A stretch of DNA of 64,000 bases from positions 56,043 to 120,042 of the forward strand of contig NZ_JAESWA010000004.1 of the NCBI RefSeq assembly GCF_016765615.1, in the 5' to 3' direction. Below, piece after piece: positions 9,128-18,163 of this stretch (position 1 is its first letter; the number at the start of each line of letters is the position of its first letter). Both the position numbers and the translations under genes were made by a program. The stretch is from Clostridium paridis (GTDB lineage: Bacteria; Bacillota; Clostridia; Clostridiales; Clostridiaceae). The notes beneath the pieces are model-generated. The model did not search any database. It worked only from the letters and a program-made list of their open reading frames with translations, and was not told the origin of the DNA.

Positions 9128-9988
9128 TTACTGAAGTGTTTTAAAATATGCAAGTAAGTTTTCTTTTAAGTCTTCTCTTTTTAATGCATAATCAATATTT
9201 GCTTGTAAAAATCCAAACTTATCACCAACATCATATCGTTTCCCTTCAAAGCAGTAGGAATATACTGCTTCTGTATTAGATAATTCTTTTAATGCATCTG
9301 TTAATTGTATTTCTCCACCTTTTCCTGGTTTTGTGTTTTCAAGAATTTCAAATATGTTTGGAGTTATTATATATCTTCCAAGGATAGCTATATTTGTAGG
9401 CGCTTCTTCAACCTTTGGCTTCTCAATCATATTCTTAACTTTATAAACACGATCTTCAACCCTTAAACCATCTATAATTCCATACTTACACACATCTTCT
9501 TTATTAACTGGTTGTACTCCAAGTATAGTAGTTTTATACTCATTATAGCAATCGATTAATTGCTTTAGACATGGAACTCTGCTATCTACAATATCATCTC
9601 CAAGCATTACAGCAAATGGTTCATTGCCAACAAAAGTTCTAGCTCTGCCTATAGCATGCCCCAATCCTTTAGGTTCTTTTTGACGTATGTAATGAATGTC
9701 AACCATATTTGATATCTTTTTTACTAGTTCTAGTAATTCTTCTTTATGATTATTTTCAAGTTCATCCTCAAGTTCAACAGATTTATCAAAATGATCTTCA
9801 ATAGCTCTTTTATTTCTACCAGTAATTATTAAAATTTCTTCTATTCCCGAAGCTACAGCTTCTTCAACAATATATTGAATCGTAGGCTTATCTACTATCG
9901 GAAGCATTTCTTTAGGTTGCGCCTTTGTAGCTGGTAAAAACCTTGTTCCTAGCCCAGCTGCTGGAATTACTGCTTTTCTCACTTTCAT
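9128..9988 (-). CDS. galU: UTP-glucose-1-phosphate uridylyltransferase
   Basis: Makes UDP-glucose from UTP and glucose-1-phosphate for cell-wall and exopolysaccharide sugars. The N-terminus carries the nucleotidyltransferase signature AAGLGTRFLPATKAQPKEM, followed by IVDKPTIQYIVEEA, a metal-binding GDDIV, IEKP and the C-terminal GKRYDVGDKFGFL. Length is about 286 residues, usual for bacterial GalU/GtaB. I place the start at the ATG ending at 9988 because GGAG lies 8 nt upstream of it; the GTG three codons earlier overlaps that ribosome site. Monocistronic, bounded by a terminator at 9091-9120. Confidence 0.95.
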   Translation of the reverse strand: MKVRKAVIPAAGLGTRFLPATKAQPKEMLPIVDKPTIQYIVEEAVASGIEEILIITGRNKRAIEDHFDKSVELEDELENNHKEELLELVKKISNMVDIHYIRQKEPKGLGHAIGRARTFVGNEPFAVMLGDDIVDSRVPCLKQLIDCYNEYKTTILGVQPVNKEDVCKYGIIDGLRVEDRVYKVKNMIEKPKVEEAPTNIAILGRYIITPNIFEILENTKPGKGGEIQLTDALKELSNTEAVYSYCFEGKRYDVGDKFGFLQANIDYALKREDLKENLLAYFKTLQ

Positions 9989-10101
9989 AATATACACTCC
10001 TTCTATTAATTATAAATTAATATACAAATAAATATTAATTTACCAATGTATTATTATAATGTGACAATTGTGTAATTTTTATGTGAAATAAGCTAAATAA
10101 G

Positions 10102-11676
10102 TTAACTCTTTCTTTTATTTCTTATTTTTTCATCTTCTAGTATAGAGGATTTATCTTGGTGTTCTGTATACAGTAAACTTTTAGCTTTCTCCTCACCTGG
10201 TTTACCAATATAATTTCTATATATCTCTTGCATAGTACAATTTTCATCAGAAATTCTAATACTAGATGTTTTATCAATGTCTTTTAGCACATCTGCTCTT
10301 AATTTTATATAATCTTCAGTTAAAAGCTTATCATTAGCACTATCAAAATACAGCATATTTATTGCCCCTGCCCTACAAATCTTACTACAAAGCGTACATC
10401 CAACACACTTATCAGGTAAGCTCGCTGCACTTCCGTTGGGTTTATGATATATGGCTCCAGTAGGACAATTTAATATACAGGTATTACATCTTATACATAG
10501 CTTTTCATTAATATTTGATTTTTTCTTGATTTTCCTTGTACCGCCACCATTCACACATCCACCTGGGCATCCCATAACCTCAATAAGTATATATTCTTTC
10601 CACTTTGAACTGCTTATGAATTTATCCATATCTTTTAATCCATTTAATACCGCTACTTTTCCTTGACTCGTTCCAATTGTGACCGTAGCTTCATAAACAT
10701 TTTCATATCCATTAACCTGAGTAAATTCTATGTCATCAACCTTTACTTTTTCTCCATTTAAGTACTTTTGAACAACTCTTAGTATAGAATTTATAGTTCC
10801 ACCTGATATTCCTGTTAATGCTGCAGCTCCAGTATGTTCTTCCATAAGAATATCTGGTTTTTCATCAGGAATTGCAGTAATATTTATTCCTCGTTCTCTT
10901 AATAACTCCGCATATTCTCTTATAGTTAATACTACGTCTATGTCTTTATAACCATCTCTTCCCATATTAGTTCTTGAAGCCTCATATTTAGCACAAGTGC
11001 ATGTGCTTATAGCAACAACAAAAATATTATTTGGCAATACATTGTAGCTCTCAGCAAAATATGTTTTTATTAATGTTCCCATCATTTGTTCAGGCGTTTT
11101 AGTTGGCAAAATATAATTAATTATTTCTGGATGAAAAATTTCCACATAATTTATCCATGCTGGACAACATGAAGTAAATACAGGTAGTTTTTCCTTGCTT
11201 AATACTCTCTTAATTAATTCATTTCCTACTTCTAGGGATATCATATCTGCACAAAAAGCTGAATTAAAGACTCTTTGAAAGCCTAATTTTCTTGCTGAAG
11301 CTGATATCTTTCCATAAGTATCTGTTCCAATAGGAAGATTGAACTCTTCTCCTAATGTAGCTCTTACTGCAGGAGTTGCTGTTGCAATTAGATATTTGCC
11401 ACTCGTTAAAGCCTCATTTACTAAATTAATATCATTTCTTGCATTTATTGAGGAAGTTGGACATGTTGATGTACATTGTCCACAAAATATGCATGCTGAT
11501 GCTTCAAAGCTCTCTTTTTTAGGCTCAACAGTTTTTCTTACCCCTGCTATAGATCTTAATACTGATGTCCCAGTAGCCCTTGCACATGTAAATGCGCACG
11601 CTGTACATCCAATACATTTTCTTTTATCAATATTTATAATTTCTTCTTGCCTAGCAGTTCTTTTTGACTTTCCCAT
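10102..11676 (-). CDS. [FeFe]-hydrogenase-like iron-sulfur protein with divergent H-cluster motif
   Basis: A 524-residue monomeric protein. It has two N-terminal [4Fe-4S] motifs (CIGCTACAFTC at 21-31 and CIFCGQCTSTC at 62-72), the hydrogenase catalytic domain, then two further [4Fe-4S] motifs at the C-terminus (CIRCNTC at 394-400 and CVGCTLC at 424-430). Motif L1 is FTSCCPAW (C170/C171) and L3 is VMGCPGGCVNGGG (C370/C374), so all four H-cluster cysteines have counterparts. Motif L2 departs from the usual MPCTAKKxE: it reads STCTCAKYE (224-232), which I checked at DNA level. The conserved Met, Pro and first Lys are replaced by Ser, Thr and Ala. The layout with a C-terminal ferredoxin domain recalls clostridial group B enzymes. 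It may be a slow, biased or sensory hydrogenase; whether it makes H2 is open. GGAGTGAT precedes the ATG. Confidence 0.8.
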   Translation of the reverse strand: MGKSKRTARQEEIINIDKRKCIGCTACAFTCARATGTSVLRSIAGVRKTVEPKKESFEASACIFCGQCTSTCPTSSINARNDINLVNEALTSGKYLIATATPAVRATLGEEFNLPIGTDTYGKISASARKLGFQRVFNSAFCADMISLEVGNELIKRVLSKEKLPVFTSCCPAWINYVEIFHPEIINYILPTKTPEQMMGTLIKTYFAESYNVLPNNIFVVAISTCTCAKYEASRTNMGRDGYKDIDVVLTIREYAELLRERGINITAIPDEKPDILMEEHTGAAALTGISGGTINSILRVVQKYLNGEKVKVDDIEFTQVNGYENVYEATVTIGTSQGKVAVLNGLKDMDKFISSSKWKEYILIEVMGCPGGCVNGGGTRKIKKKSNINEKLCIRCNTCILNCPTGAIYHKPNGSAASLPDKCVGCTLCSKICRAGAINMLYFDSANDKLLTEDYIKLRADVLKDIDKTSSIRISDENCTMQEIYRNYIGKPGEEKAKSLLYTEHQDKSSILEDEKIRNKRKS

Positions 11677-11807
11677 ATTATCACTCCGTATTTTTTATAT
11701 ATTTATAGTTACTTTTTATTTCCCTTCATTATTACTTATATAAAAAAATAAAAAGACCCTCTCAAATTTATATGAGCAAATCTTTTTTATGAAATACTAT
11801 ATATTAA

Positions 11808-12374
11808 TTACTTAGTCCATTCATATTTAAGCATTGAATAAATAAGCTGATTATATCTAGCATCATTAATCCAATAATGTTCTCTTAATACTCCATCTAA
11901 CTTGAATCCAAATTTTTCTAGCAGCTTTATTGACGCTATATTATTTGAAGACGTTGTAGCATAAACTTTATTTAAGTTAAGTTCATCTTGTTCCCAAATA
12001 GTTTTTAATAAATCACTTAGCAATATTTTCCCTAACCCTTTTCCTCTATAAACCTTAGGTAGATAATAACCAAATTCTGCACTATGATTTCTTTTATTAA
12101 AATCAAATAGTGATATTCTACCTAAAGGTTTATTTGTTTTTTCTTCTACGAGCACATATACTTTTATTTTTCCTTCTGAAATTCTATTTATTGTACTACT
12201 TAAATACTCCTGTAATGATTCATATTTTATTATTGGTCTACAAGTAAAATTCTCAAGTTCCTTCTCATGTAAGTTCCAATTGTACAAGGTTTCAATATGT
12301 CCATAATTTAAGGGGATAAGTTTGTACTTATTGTCAATTAATGATTGGATACCTTCCCTTTCAGATTTATCCAT
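11808..12374 (-). CDS. GNAT acetyltransferase, RimJ/RimL type
   Basis: A 188-residue GNAT protein of the RimJ/RimL branch. Visible are the central strand GRISLFDF, the acetyl-CoA loop VYRGKGLGKILL, and the late segment TTSSNNIASIKLLEKFGFK ending in an HYWIND-type tail. RimJ/RimL relatives acetylate protein N-termini, but many clostridial members have unknown substrates. AAAGGGAG lies upstream of the ATG. Monocistronic. Confidence 0.85.
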   Translation of the reverse strand: MDKSEREGIQSLIDNKYKLIPLNYGHIETLYNWNLHEKELENFTCRPIIKYESLQEYLSSTINRISEGKIKVYVLVEEKTNKPLGRISLFDFNKRNHSAEFGYYLPKVYRGKGLGKILLSDLLKTIWEQDELNLNKVYATTSSNNIASIKLLEKFGFKLDGVLREHYWINDARYNQLIYSMLKYEWTK

Positions 12375-12433
12375 GGGTATACTCCCTTTCTTTTTCTATA
12401 CATTATACCATATCTTGTAATATGAATTTAAAA

Positions 12434-12463
12434 TTCCTCCTGGACATTAAAGTCTTCAGGAGG
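12434..12463 (-). terminator. Hairpin terminator
   Basis: TCCTCCTG pairs with CAGGAGGA across a 14-nt loop and is followed on the minus strand by ATTTTAAATT. It lies just after the stop of the DUF2935 gene. Confidence 0.6.
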
Positions 12464-12475
12464 ATTTCTATATAA

Positions 12476-13513
12476 TTATTGTTTATATTTATCTAATAAT
12501 CTTAAATAGTGATTTGCCTCGCGCAAAACGTGGTCTGAAAGCAACGGAAGTATTAAAGATTTAATTTTACATTCTAATATTCCTTGAGTTCCTTGTGCTT
12601 TAAAATCTCTTAATTCAGTAGTTGCCTCTATACTCTCATTTGTAACATCATCTAGCGGCATTACATTATCCATTGCATCTTTTGCTGCCTTAGTAAGTTC
12701 ATCAAATTCATTTGCAAATTCATTTGCTTTTTTAATAAGATCTTCTTCTGATGGGTCAAGCATTCCTCTAATAAATTTTGCATGTTCACCCATAAGATTA
12801 TTCCAGGTTGACTCTTCTTCATATGCTTCCTTTTCAAGGTCAACATCTTGTCTACTTTGTAATTTCTGAATCATTTTATAGTAATCTTGAGCTTCATGTA
12901 TTAAATGTCTAAGCATAGTTGGATAAATATTAGTTGTAACAATTTTACATGCCTTAATATTACCTAAAACATCTCCCTTAAATTCTGCAAATTCCTCTAA
13001 TAAATCTAAAGCCGTTTGATTAAGTATAAAAACTCTACGCTCTATTGCAGCCCCATCCATATTAATATCCTTCTTTGACCCCATTTCCATTCCTGGCTGC
13101 ATTGCTGCATTCTGCTCACCCATTTCTCCTTGCTGCATAGTCATATCCTGTTGCATCATAGGATTTTGCTGAGTTATCATATTAGGTTGCATCATATTTT
13201 GATTTATCATACTATTGGTTTGATTATAATTAACTGATTTTAATATATCTGCTCTCTGTCCTAATTCAATTTGGGTAAGCTCTGTAGCAATATCCACACC
13301 AGTAAAATATTGAGTAGCAATTTCAGCCTTTAAAGTAAATGGTGTTACTAGCTCTCCTGATTTCATAACTTCTGGCCTTACTACTCCACTAGACATTCTA
13401 AGTACTTCACTAAATAATCTATCAAATCTCCTTCTAAACATATCTGCCTGTTTCATATACTCCACATCTTTTGGAGTAAAGCTTAATTGTAGAAACAATG
13501 CATGTTCTTTCAT
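12476..13513 (-). CDS. DUF2935 family protein with Met/Gln-rich insert
   Basis: A 345-residue, largely helical protein whose N- and C-terminal halves (about 1-95 and 153-345) look like the two helical bundles of DUF2935. Histidines and glutamates recur within the helices (for example HEAQDYY and GEHAKFIRG), as expected if the bundles bind metal. The halves are separated by about 55 residues that are strikingly rich in Met, Gln and Asn (NMMQPNMITQQNPMMQQ and similar). The family is common in spore formers and its function is not established. GGAAG lies upstream of the ATG. Monocistronic. Confidence 0.75.
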   Translation of the reverse strand: MKEHALFLQLSFTPKDVEYMKQADMFRRRFDRLFSEVLRMSSGVVRPEVMKSGELVTPFTLKAEIATQYFTGVDIATELTQIELGQRADILKSVNYNQTNSMINQNMMQPNMITQQNPMMQQDMTMQQGEMGEQNAAMQPGMEMGSKKDINMDGAAIERRVFILNQTALDLLEEFAEFKGDVLGNIKACKIVTTNIYPTMLRHLIHEAQDYYKMIQKLQSRQDVDLEKEAYEEESTWNNLMGEHAKFIRGMLDPSEEDLIKKANEFANEFDELTKAAKDAMDNVMPLDDVTNESIEATTELRDFKAQGTQGILECKIKSLILPLLSDHVLREANHYLRLLDKYKQ

Positions 13514-13736
13514 AATTCTTCCAAAAAAAAAGATGTAATTCCAGTGACTGATTTATAAACTTGGAACTAGATATCATATTTGCCCCTTTTAATTTAATAA
13601 TTAATCATTGATTTTATTATATGTTTGTATTCAATACTTGCTACAAAATTTTTATTTCATCCTGACATTATTAAAATTGACTTTGTTCTTAATAATGTTA
13701 TACTGATGATAATTAATTAGATATGGGGGTTTTAAT

Positions 13737-14384
13737 ATGGAAGTAATAAAAGTTTTAGATGATCTTTATAAGTTTAATCACTCAATTCCTAACGTGCCTA
13801 TTAATTTTAATCAATTTTTATTTTTAGGAAATGAGCCCATGTTAATTCATACAGGAAATCATAATATGGCAAAAGATTTAGTTCCTAAACTTAAAGAAAT
13901 ATTAGGAGAGAAAAAACTTAGCTATATTTTCGTATCTCATTTTGAAGGAGATGAATGCGGAGGTATTGACCTAATACTTGAGCAATATCCTGATGCTCAC
14001 ACAATTTGCTCAAAAACAACTTCAATGCAATTTAATGGTTTTGGATTTAATTATGATTTACTAATTAAAAATCCTGATGATACATTAGAAAAAGATGTAT
14101 ATTCTCTTAAATTTATATCCTATCCTTCTGAGATGCACTTATGGGAAGGACTTATTGTCTTTGATACTAAACGCAATATTCTTTTTAGTAGCGATTTAAT
14201 TATAAATTTTGATAATATTGATGAACAAATAATTAATTCTACTATAGAAGCAGAAATAAATGCAATTACTGAAAGGCAAATTCCTTCACCAAAGGCTCTT
14301 GAAATTATAAAACATGTATTATCGGAACTTCCTATAAAATACATAGCTTCTGGTCATGGTCCATTTATAAAACTACATAAATAA
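13737..14384 (+). CDS. Metallo-beta-lactamase-fold protein, FprA/ODP-like
   Basis: A 215-residue protein resembling the diiron domain of flavodiiron proteins without the flavodoxin part. The metal motif reads SHFEGDECGG, corresponding to H-x-E-x-D in FprA with Cys at the position often occupied by His. Further ligands are suggested by the central His of SEMHLW, the Asp of FSSDL and the terminal GHGPF. Relatives act as oxygen-binding or O2/NO-detoxifying proteins or sensors; here only a di-metal binding fold can be claimed. GGGGG precedes the ATG. Confidence 0.75.
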   Translation: MEVIKVLDDLYKFNHSIPNVPINFNQFLFLGNEPMLIHTGNHNMAKDLVPKLKEILGEKKLSYIFVSHFEGDECGGIDLILEQYPDAHTICSKTTSMQFNGFGFNYDLLIKNPDDTLEKDVYSLKFISYPSEMHLWEGLIVFDTKRNILFSSDLIINFDNIDEQIINSTIEAEINAITERQIPSPKALEIIKHVLSELPIKYIASGHGPFIKLHK

Positions 14385-14390
14385 ATAAGA

Positions 14391-14414
14391 AAACAGAAGC
14401 AACTGCTTCTGTTT
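14391..14414. terminator. Bidirectional terminator
   Basis: AAACAGAAGC pairs with GCTTCTGTTT across a 4-nt loop between the converging MBL-fold gene and map. Confidence 0.8.
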
Positions 14415-14420
14415 CTCTAT

Positions 14421-15290
14421 TTATTTAGATATTATTTCAGTACCATCTTCAGTTATTAAAATTGTATGCTCCCATTGAGCTGAAAGTGAACCATCTTTTG
14501 TATGTGCTGTCCATTCATTTTTAGGATCCACATATAATCTATAGTCTCCTTCATTAATCATTGGCTCAATAGTTATAACCATACCTGGTACTAGAACCAT
14601 CCCAGTTCCCTTTTTCCCATAATGAGGTACGAATGGCTCTTCCTGGAACTTAATACCAACTCCATGTCCTCCAAAATCTCTAACAACTGAGTAACCATTC
14701 TTTTCTGCATGATCTTGTATTGCTGCTCCTATATCTCCTAAGAATCCCCATGGCTTTACTGCCTCAATACCTTTCTCCAAGCACTCTTTACATACTCTAA
14801 CTAATTTTTCAGCATTTTCGCTTACCTCTCCAATTTTAAACATTCTAGAGGCATCTGAAAAATATCCTTCAAAAATTGTAGATACATCTACATTAATAAT
14901 ATCTCCATTTTTAAGTATTATATCTTCACTTGGTATTCCATGGCATACCTCATCATTAATTGAAGTACAAATACTCTTTGGATAGCCATAATAATTAAGG
15001 TCAGCAGGTATAGCCCCTTGAGATATAGTATAATCATAAACTAATTTATCTAGTTCCTCTGTACTCATACCTTCTTTTATATTACTGCTAACTAAATCTA
15101 GAATAGCATTATTTATTTTAGCACTTCTTCTAATTCCTTCAATTTGTTCTTTGTTTTTGATAATTTCTCTTGGTGGAATTATATGTCCCTGATTCTTTAA
15201 TTCTTGCAACCTTTCGTCAAATTCCATGTGACACTTTTTATATTTAAGTTCACTTCCACACCAACATTTATCATTTCTGCCTATGTCCAT
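14421..15290 (-). CDS. map: Methionine aminopeptidase type I with N-terminal SEC-C zinc motif
   Basis: Removes the initiator Met from nascent proteins. The N-terminus carries a SEC-C motif (CWCGSELKYKKCH, about residues 9-21), a small zinc domain also found at the end of SecA. The pita-bread peptidase domain follows, with the two metal-binding Asp in NVDVSTIFEGYFSDASRMF, His in FGGHGVGIKF, and the two Glu in ITIEPM and QWEHTIL. 289 residues fits type I enzymes carrying the SEC-C extension. It stands alone rather than in the ribosomal-protein operon, so it may be a second copy; this cannot be tested here. AAGGAGAGG precedes the ATG. Confidence 0.93.
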   Translation of the reverse strand: MDIGRNDKCWCGSELKYKKCHMEFDERLQELKNQGHIIPPREIIKNKEQIEGIRRSAKINNAILDLVSSNIKEGMSTEELDKLVYDYTISQGAIPADLNYYGYPKSICTSINDEVCHGIPSEDIILKNGDIINVDVSTIFEGYFSDASRMFKIGEVSENAEKLVRVCKECLEKGIEAVKPWGFLGDIGAAIQDHAEKNGYSVVRDFGGHGVGIKFQEEPFVPHYGKKGTGMVLVPGMVITIEPMINEGDYRLYVDPKNEWTAHTKDGSLSAQWEHTILITEDGTEIISK

Positions 15291-15410
15291 ATTATCCTCT
15301 CCTTGTCATTATATATAATTAAACTACTATAAATCTTTTATTTTTGAAATCTTTAATCTTATAATACTCCTATTATACTATAATTGCATCTACGAAAATT
15401 TTCTTATATA

Positions 15411-15446
15411 AAAATAAGGGAAGTCCATTTGAACTTCCCTTATTTT
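15411..15446 (-). terminator. Terminator of the ABC transporter operon
   Basis: A 14-bp perfect stem (15411-15424 with 15433-15446) that overlaps the stop codon of the permease gene by 2 nt. T-rich flanks follow on the minus strand. Confidence 0.8.
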
Positions 15447-16122
15447 ATATAACATCCACATTTTCTATATTTCTTATTGCCATATAAGTTCCGATTACTC
15501 CAAGCATCGCAAATATAATTGGAATTAATATAATTGAGCTTAAAGGTGAATTACTGCCATTACTTAAAATACTTGTAACTATAACACTTGTAATAATAGT
15601 TGAGCCAGTTGTTCTTCTCCTCATTCCTACAAATACAGGAATCAAGCTAACAAATGCAAATATAAATGAATAAAGTACACAGTTTATTAAAGTTTTTGAT
15701 ATCATATCGCTTGTTAAAGTATCATTTAATATATGAGTAAATGAATTAATTATATATATACTTACATTTAAGAAAATATTTGATGTAAGCATTGCAACAA
15801 ATGCAAATATTACTATTAATAATATTTTTGAAAGCATAATTTTCATTCTATTAATTGGGTACATAAACATAAGATTTATAGTTTTATTATTATATTCTCC
15901 AACTATCAATTTTGCTATAATGCTTGATGAAAATATTATGAAAACTGCTCTTACGGTTAATCCAGTTAGTTCAAATACAAGACTGTAACTTGAAAACTCC
16001 TTAGAATCCTGAGAAACAAACACCGTCATAACTATGGCTGCTAGCATTATTAGATTAGCTATTACTGCACCTTTTACCCCTATTCTAAACTTTTTTAGTT
16101 CTAACTTCATTAATTTAAGCAC
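15445..16122 (-). CDS. ABC-2 type transporter permease subunit
   Basis: A 225-residue membrane protein with about six hydrophobic helices, the usual size and pattern of BcrB/LanFEG-type ABC permeases. The conserved feature is VGEYNNKTINLMFMYPINR after the second helix, typical of ABC-2 permeases. Its start overlaps the end of the ATPase gene by 8 nt, indicating translational coupling. It should form a transporter with that ATPase, probably exporting or sensing a peptide antibiotic, given the two-component genes upstream. Confidence 0.85.
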   Translation of the reverse strand: MLKLMKLELKKFRIGVKGAVIANLIMLAAIVMTVFVSQDSKEFSSYSLVFELTGLTVRAVFIIFSSSIIAKLIVGEYNNKTINLMFMYPINRMKIMLSKILLIVIFAFVAMLTSNIFLNVSIYIINSFTHILNDTLTSDMISKTLINCVLYSFIFAFVSLIPVFVGMRRRTTGSTIITSVIVTSILSNGSNSPLSSIILIPIIFAMLGVIGTYMAIRNIENVDVI

Positions 16123-17038
16123 TTAAATCCCCTCCATTTAAAAGTTTTAAGAAATGATCTTCTAGAGAAGTATTTTTCTTGTTTATTGCGTCTATTTCTA
16201 CCCCATTTAAAATCAATGCCTTAGATATACTATTTTGCGAAACCTTTAAATCATATACTCTTATCAATGAATTATTGACCACCTTAATATTAGAAATATT
16301 AAGCTCACTTTCTAATATATAAGCTGCTTTAGTACAATCCTTGGTAACTATTTCTACATATTCAGTGTTCTCGTCTTTAATACTTTCCATAGAAATCTCT
16401 TCTATTAATCTTCCATGATTTATAACCCCTATTGTATCAGCAATTTGTTCTATCTCACTTAAAATATGACTTGATACCAAAATAGTCATTCCATATTCCT
16501 TGTTTAGCATTTTAAATAGATTCCTAATCTCTTTAATTCCAATTGGATCAAGCCCATTTATTGGCTCATCTAATATTAATAATTCTGGTTTATTTATAAT
16601 AGCTCTGGCAATTCCTAACCTTTGCTTCATTCCTAAAGAATATTCCTTGACCATTTTCTTTTCTATATCATTTAATCCCACTAAATCTAATGCCTTATTA
16701 ATAGCTCCTTTGTCATAATAACCCATATATTCACAATGAAGCTCCAAATTCTCTAGACCAGTTAATTTTTCATAAAATACAGGATATTCAATTATTGTGC
16801 CTATCTTCTTTAATATTTCAAAGGAATTATTCATTAACTTTTCCCCAAATATCTCAATCTCTCCATCAGTAGGTTTCACAAGATTAGTAATCATCTTCAT
16901 AATGGTTGTTTTACCTGCTCCATTTGGTCCTAAGAAACCATATATTTCACCTTTTTTAATATTCATATTTACATTTGTAACTACACTCTTACCCTTAAAG
17001 GATTTTGTTAAATTTGTGGTTTTCAATATATAACTCAT
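16115..17038 (-). CDS. ABC transporter ATP-binding protein, BcrA-like
   Basis: A 307-residue ATPase. Walker A is GPNGAGKTT (about 37-45), the signature is YSLGMKQRLGIA, Walker B is LLILDEPINGLDP, and the switch His lies in LVSSHILSE. The last 90 residues form the extra C-terminal region typical of bacitracin/lantibiotic immunity ATPases (BcrA, LanF). GAGAGGAGC precedes the ATG. It is coupled to the permease and follows the two-component genes by 188 nt. Confidence 0.88.
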   Translation of the reverse strand: MSYILKTTNLTKSFKGKSVVTNVNMNIKKGEIYGFLGPNGAGKTTIMKMITNLVKPTDGEIEIFGEKLMNNSFEILKKIGTIIEYPVFYEKLTGLENLELHCEYMGYYDKGAINKALDLVGLNDIEKKMVKEYSLGMKQRLGIARAIINKPELLILDEPINGLDPIGIKEIRNLFKMLNKEYGMTILVSSHILSEIEQIADTIGVINHGRLIEEISMESIKDENTEYVEIVTKDCTKAAYILESELNISNIKVVNNSLIRVYDLKVSQNSISKALILNGVEIDAINKKNTSLEDHFLKLLNGGDLSA

Positions 17039-17181
17039 GTTCTTGCTCCTCTCATTACTTATCTTCCATAATTCTATTCTAAAATCTAGACTTCTCTTTT
17101 TTATTAATCAAATCTTACAAAATCCTTAAGTTAGCTGGTAGAGGGATTTCTCATCAATGAAGGTTTGTTATCATATATTAG

Positions 17182-17218
17182 AAAAACAAGATGCATTATA
17201 CTGAAACACCTTGTTTTT
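17182..17218 (-). terminator. Weak hairpin terminator after the histidine kinase gene
   Basis: AAAAACAAG pairs with CTTGTTTTT across a 19-nt loop, just downstream of the kinase stop codon. Read-through into the ABC genes is possible. Confidence 0.45.
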
Positions 17219-17226
17219 TATAATTA

Positions 17227-18162
17227 CTAGTATGTTATTCTTTTTAGTTTTACTGTAAATGTAGTTTTCAAGTTAGGTATACTCTTAAGATAAATTTCTC
17301 CACCTAATTTCTCAACTAATCTTTTAGTTATTGTAAGTCCTAACCCGCTCCCTTGAAACAACTTATTTCTTGAATCTTCAAGTGTATACATTCTCTCAAA
17401 AACATTCTCAATTTGACTCTCTTCTATACCTTTTCCTTTATCAATAACTTCAATATATGAATGTTCATTATCGAATCTAAGATTAAGTTCTAAGTAATTT
17501 CCATCCATTCCATATCTAATTGCATTTGAAATAAGATTATTTATAATTCTATCTAAAGCCTCATCATTTCCCTGAGAGTAAATAATTTCTTCGGGTATAT
17601 TTATATTTACCTCTACACCTTTATTATTTAATATCTCATAGAAATCTAATATATTTTTTCTACATAGTTCATTCATGTTAACTCGAGTGATTGGAATCTC
17701 CTTATCTCCAGACTCCAGCTTTGCTAAATCAAAAAACTTGTTCATTAAGTCTATAACTTCTAAAGTTTTATTATGAACCTTAGAAAGCAATTCTTCTCTT
17801 TCTTCTCTTTCCATATTATTATCAAGCTTTATTGTTTCTATATACCCTAACACTACTGTTAAAGGTGTTTTTAAGTCATGAGAAATATTTGAAAGCATTT
17901 TCCTCATTGATATTTCTTTTTTTCTATAATCTATAAGAACCTTTTGGCTATAATCTAACAAGTTATTAATTTCTAATAATAATCCTTTTATTCTTTCATC
18001 ATCATTTACAACTAAAATTTTTCCATTCTTACCTTTACTCGTTATCTCTTGCAACTTATATTCAATATACTTTAAATTTTTGCTTCTCTCATTTTTGGAC
18101 AAGTACTGAAATATAATTACTCCAATAAGTATGCCTATTATTACAAGTAAAAAAATAATCAT
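17227..18162 (-). CDS. Sensor histidine kinase, single N-terminal membrane helix
   Basis: A 311-residue kinase. One N-terminal hydrophobic helix (about 1-20) leads almost directly into the HisKA domain with H-box NISHDLKTPLTVVLGYIET. The HATPase domain follows, with N-box NNLISNAIRYG, DKGKGIEE and GSGLGLTITKRLVE. There is no extracellular sensor domain. Such intramembrane-type kinases usually take their signal from the partner ABC transporter; the nearby BcrAB-like genes fit. The start is 1 nt from the stop of the regulator gene and its ribosome site GGAGGGG lies inside that gene. Confidence 0.88.
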   Translation of the reverse strand: MIIFLLVIIGILIGVIIFQYLSKNERSKNLKYIEYKLQEITSKGKNGKILVVNDDERIKGLLLEINNLLDYSQKVLIDYRKKEISMRKMLSNISHDLKTPLTVVLGYIETIKLDNNMEREEREELLSKVHNKTLEVIDLMNKFFDLAKLESGDKEIPITRVNMNELCRKNILDFYEILNNKGVEVNINIPEEIIYSQGNDEALDRIINNLISNAIRYGMDGNYLELNLRFDNEHSYIEVIDKGKGIEESQIENVFERMYTLEDSRNKLFQGSGLGLTITKRLVEKLGGEIYLKSIPNLKTTFTVKLKRITY

Positions 18163-18163
18163 A

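Noticed and set aside
11339..11743. 134-codon plus-strand ORF over the hydrogenase start
   Set aside because: It is antisense to the iron-sulfur motifs of the hydrogenase-like gene; no ribosome site.
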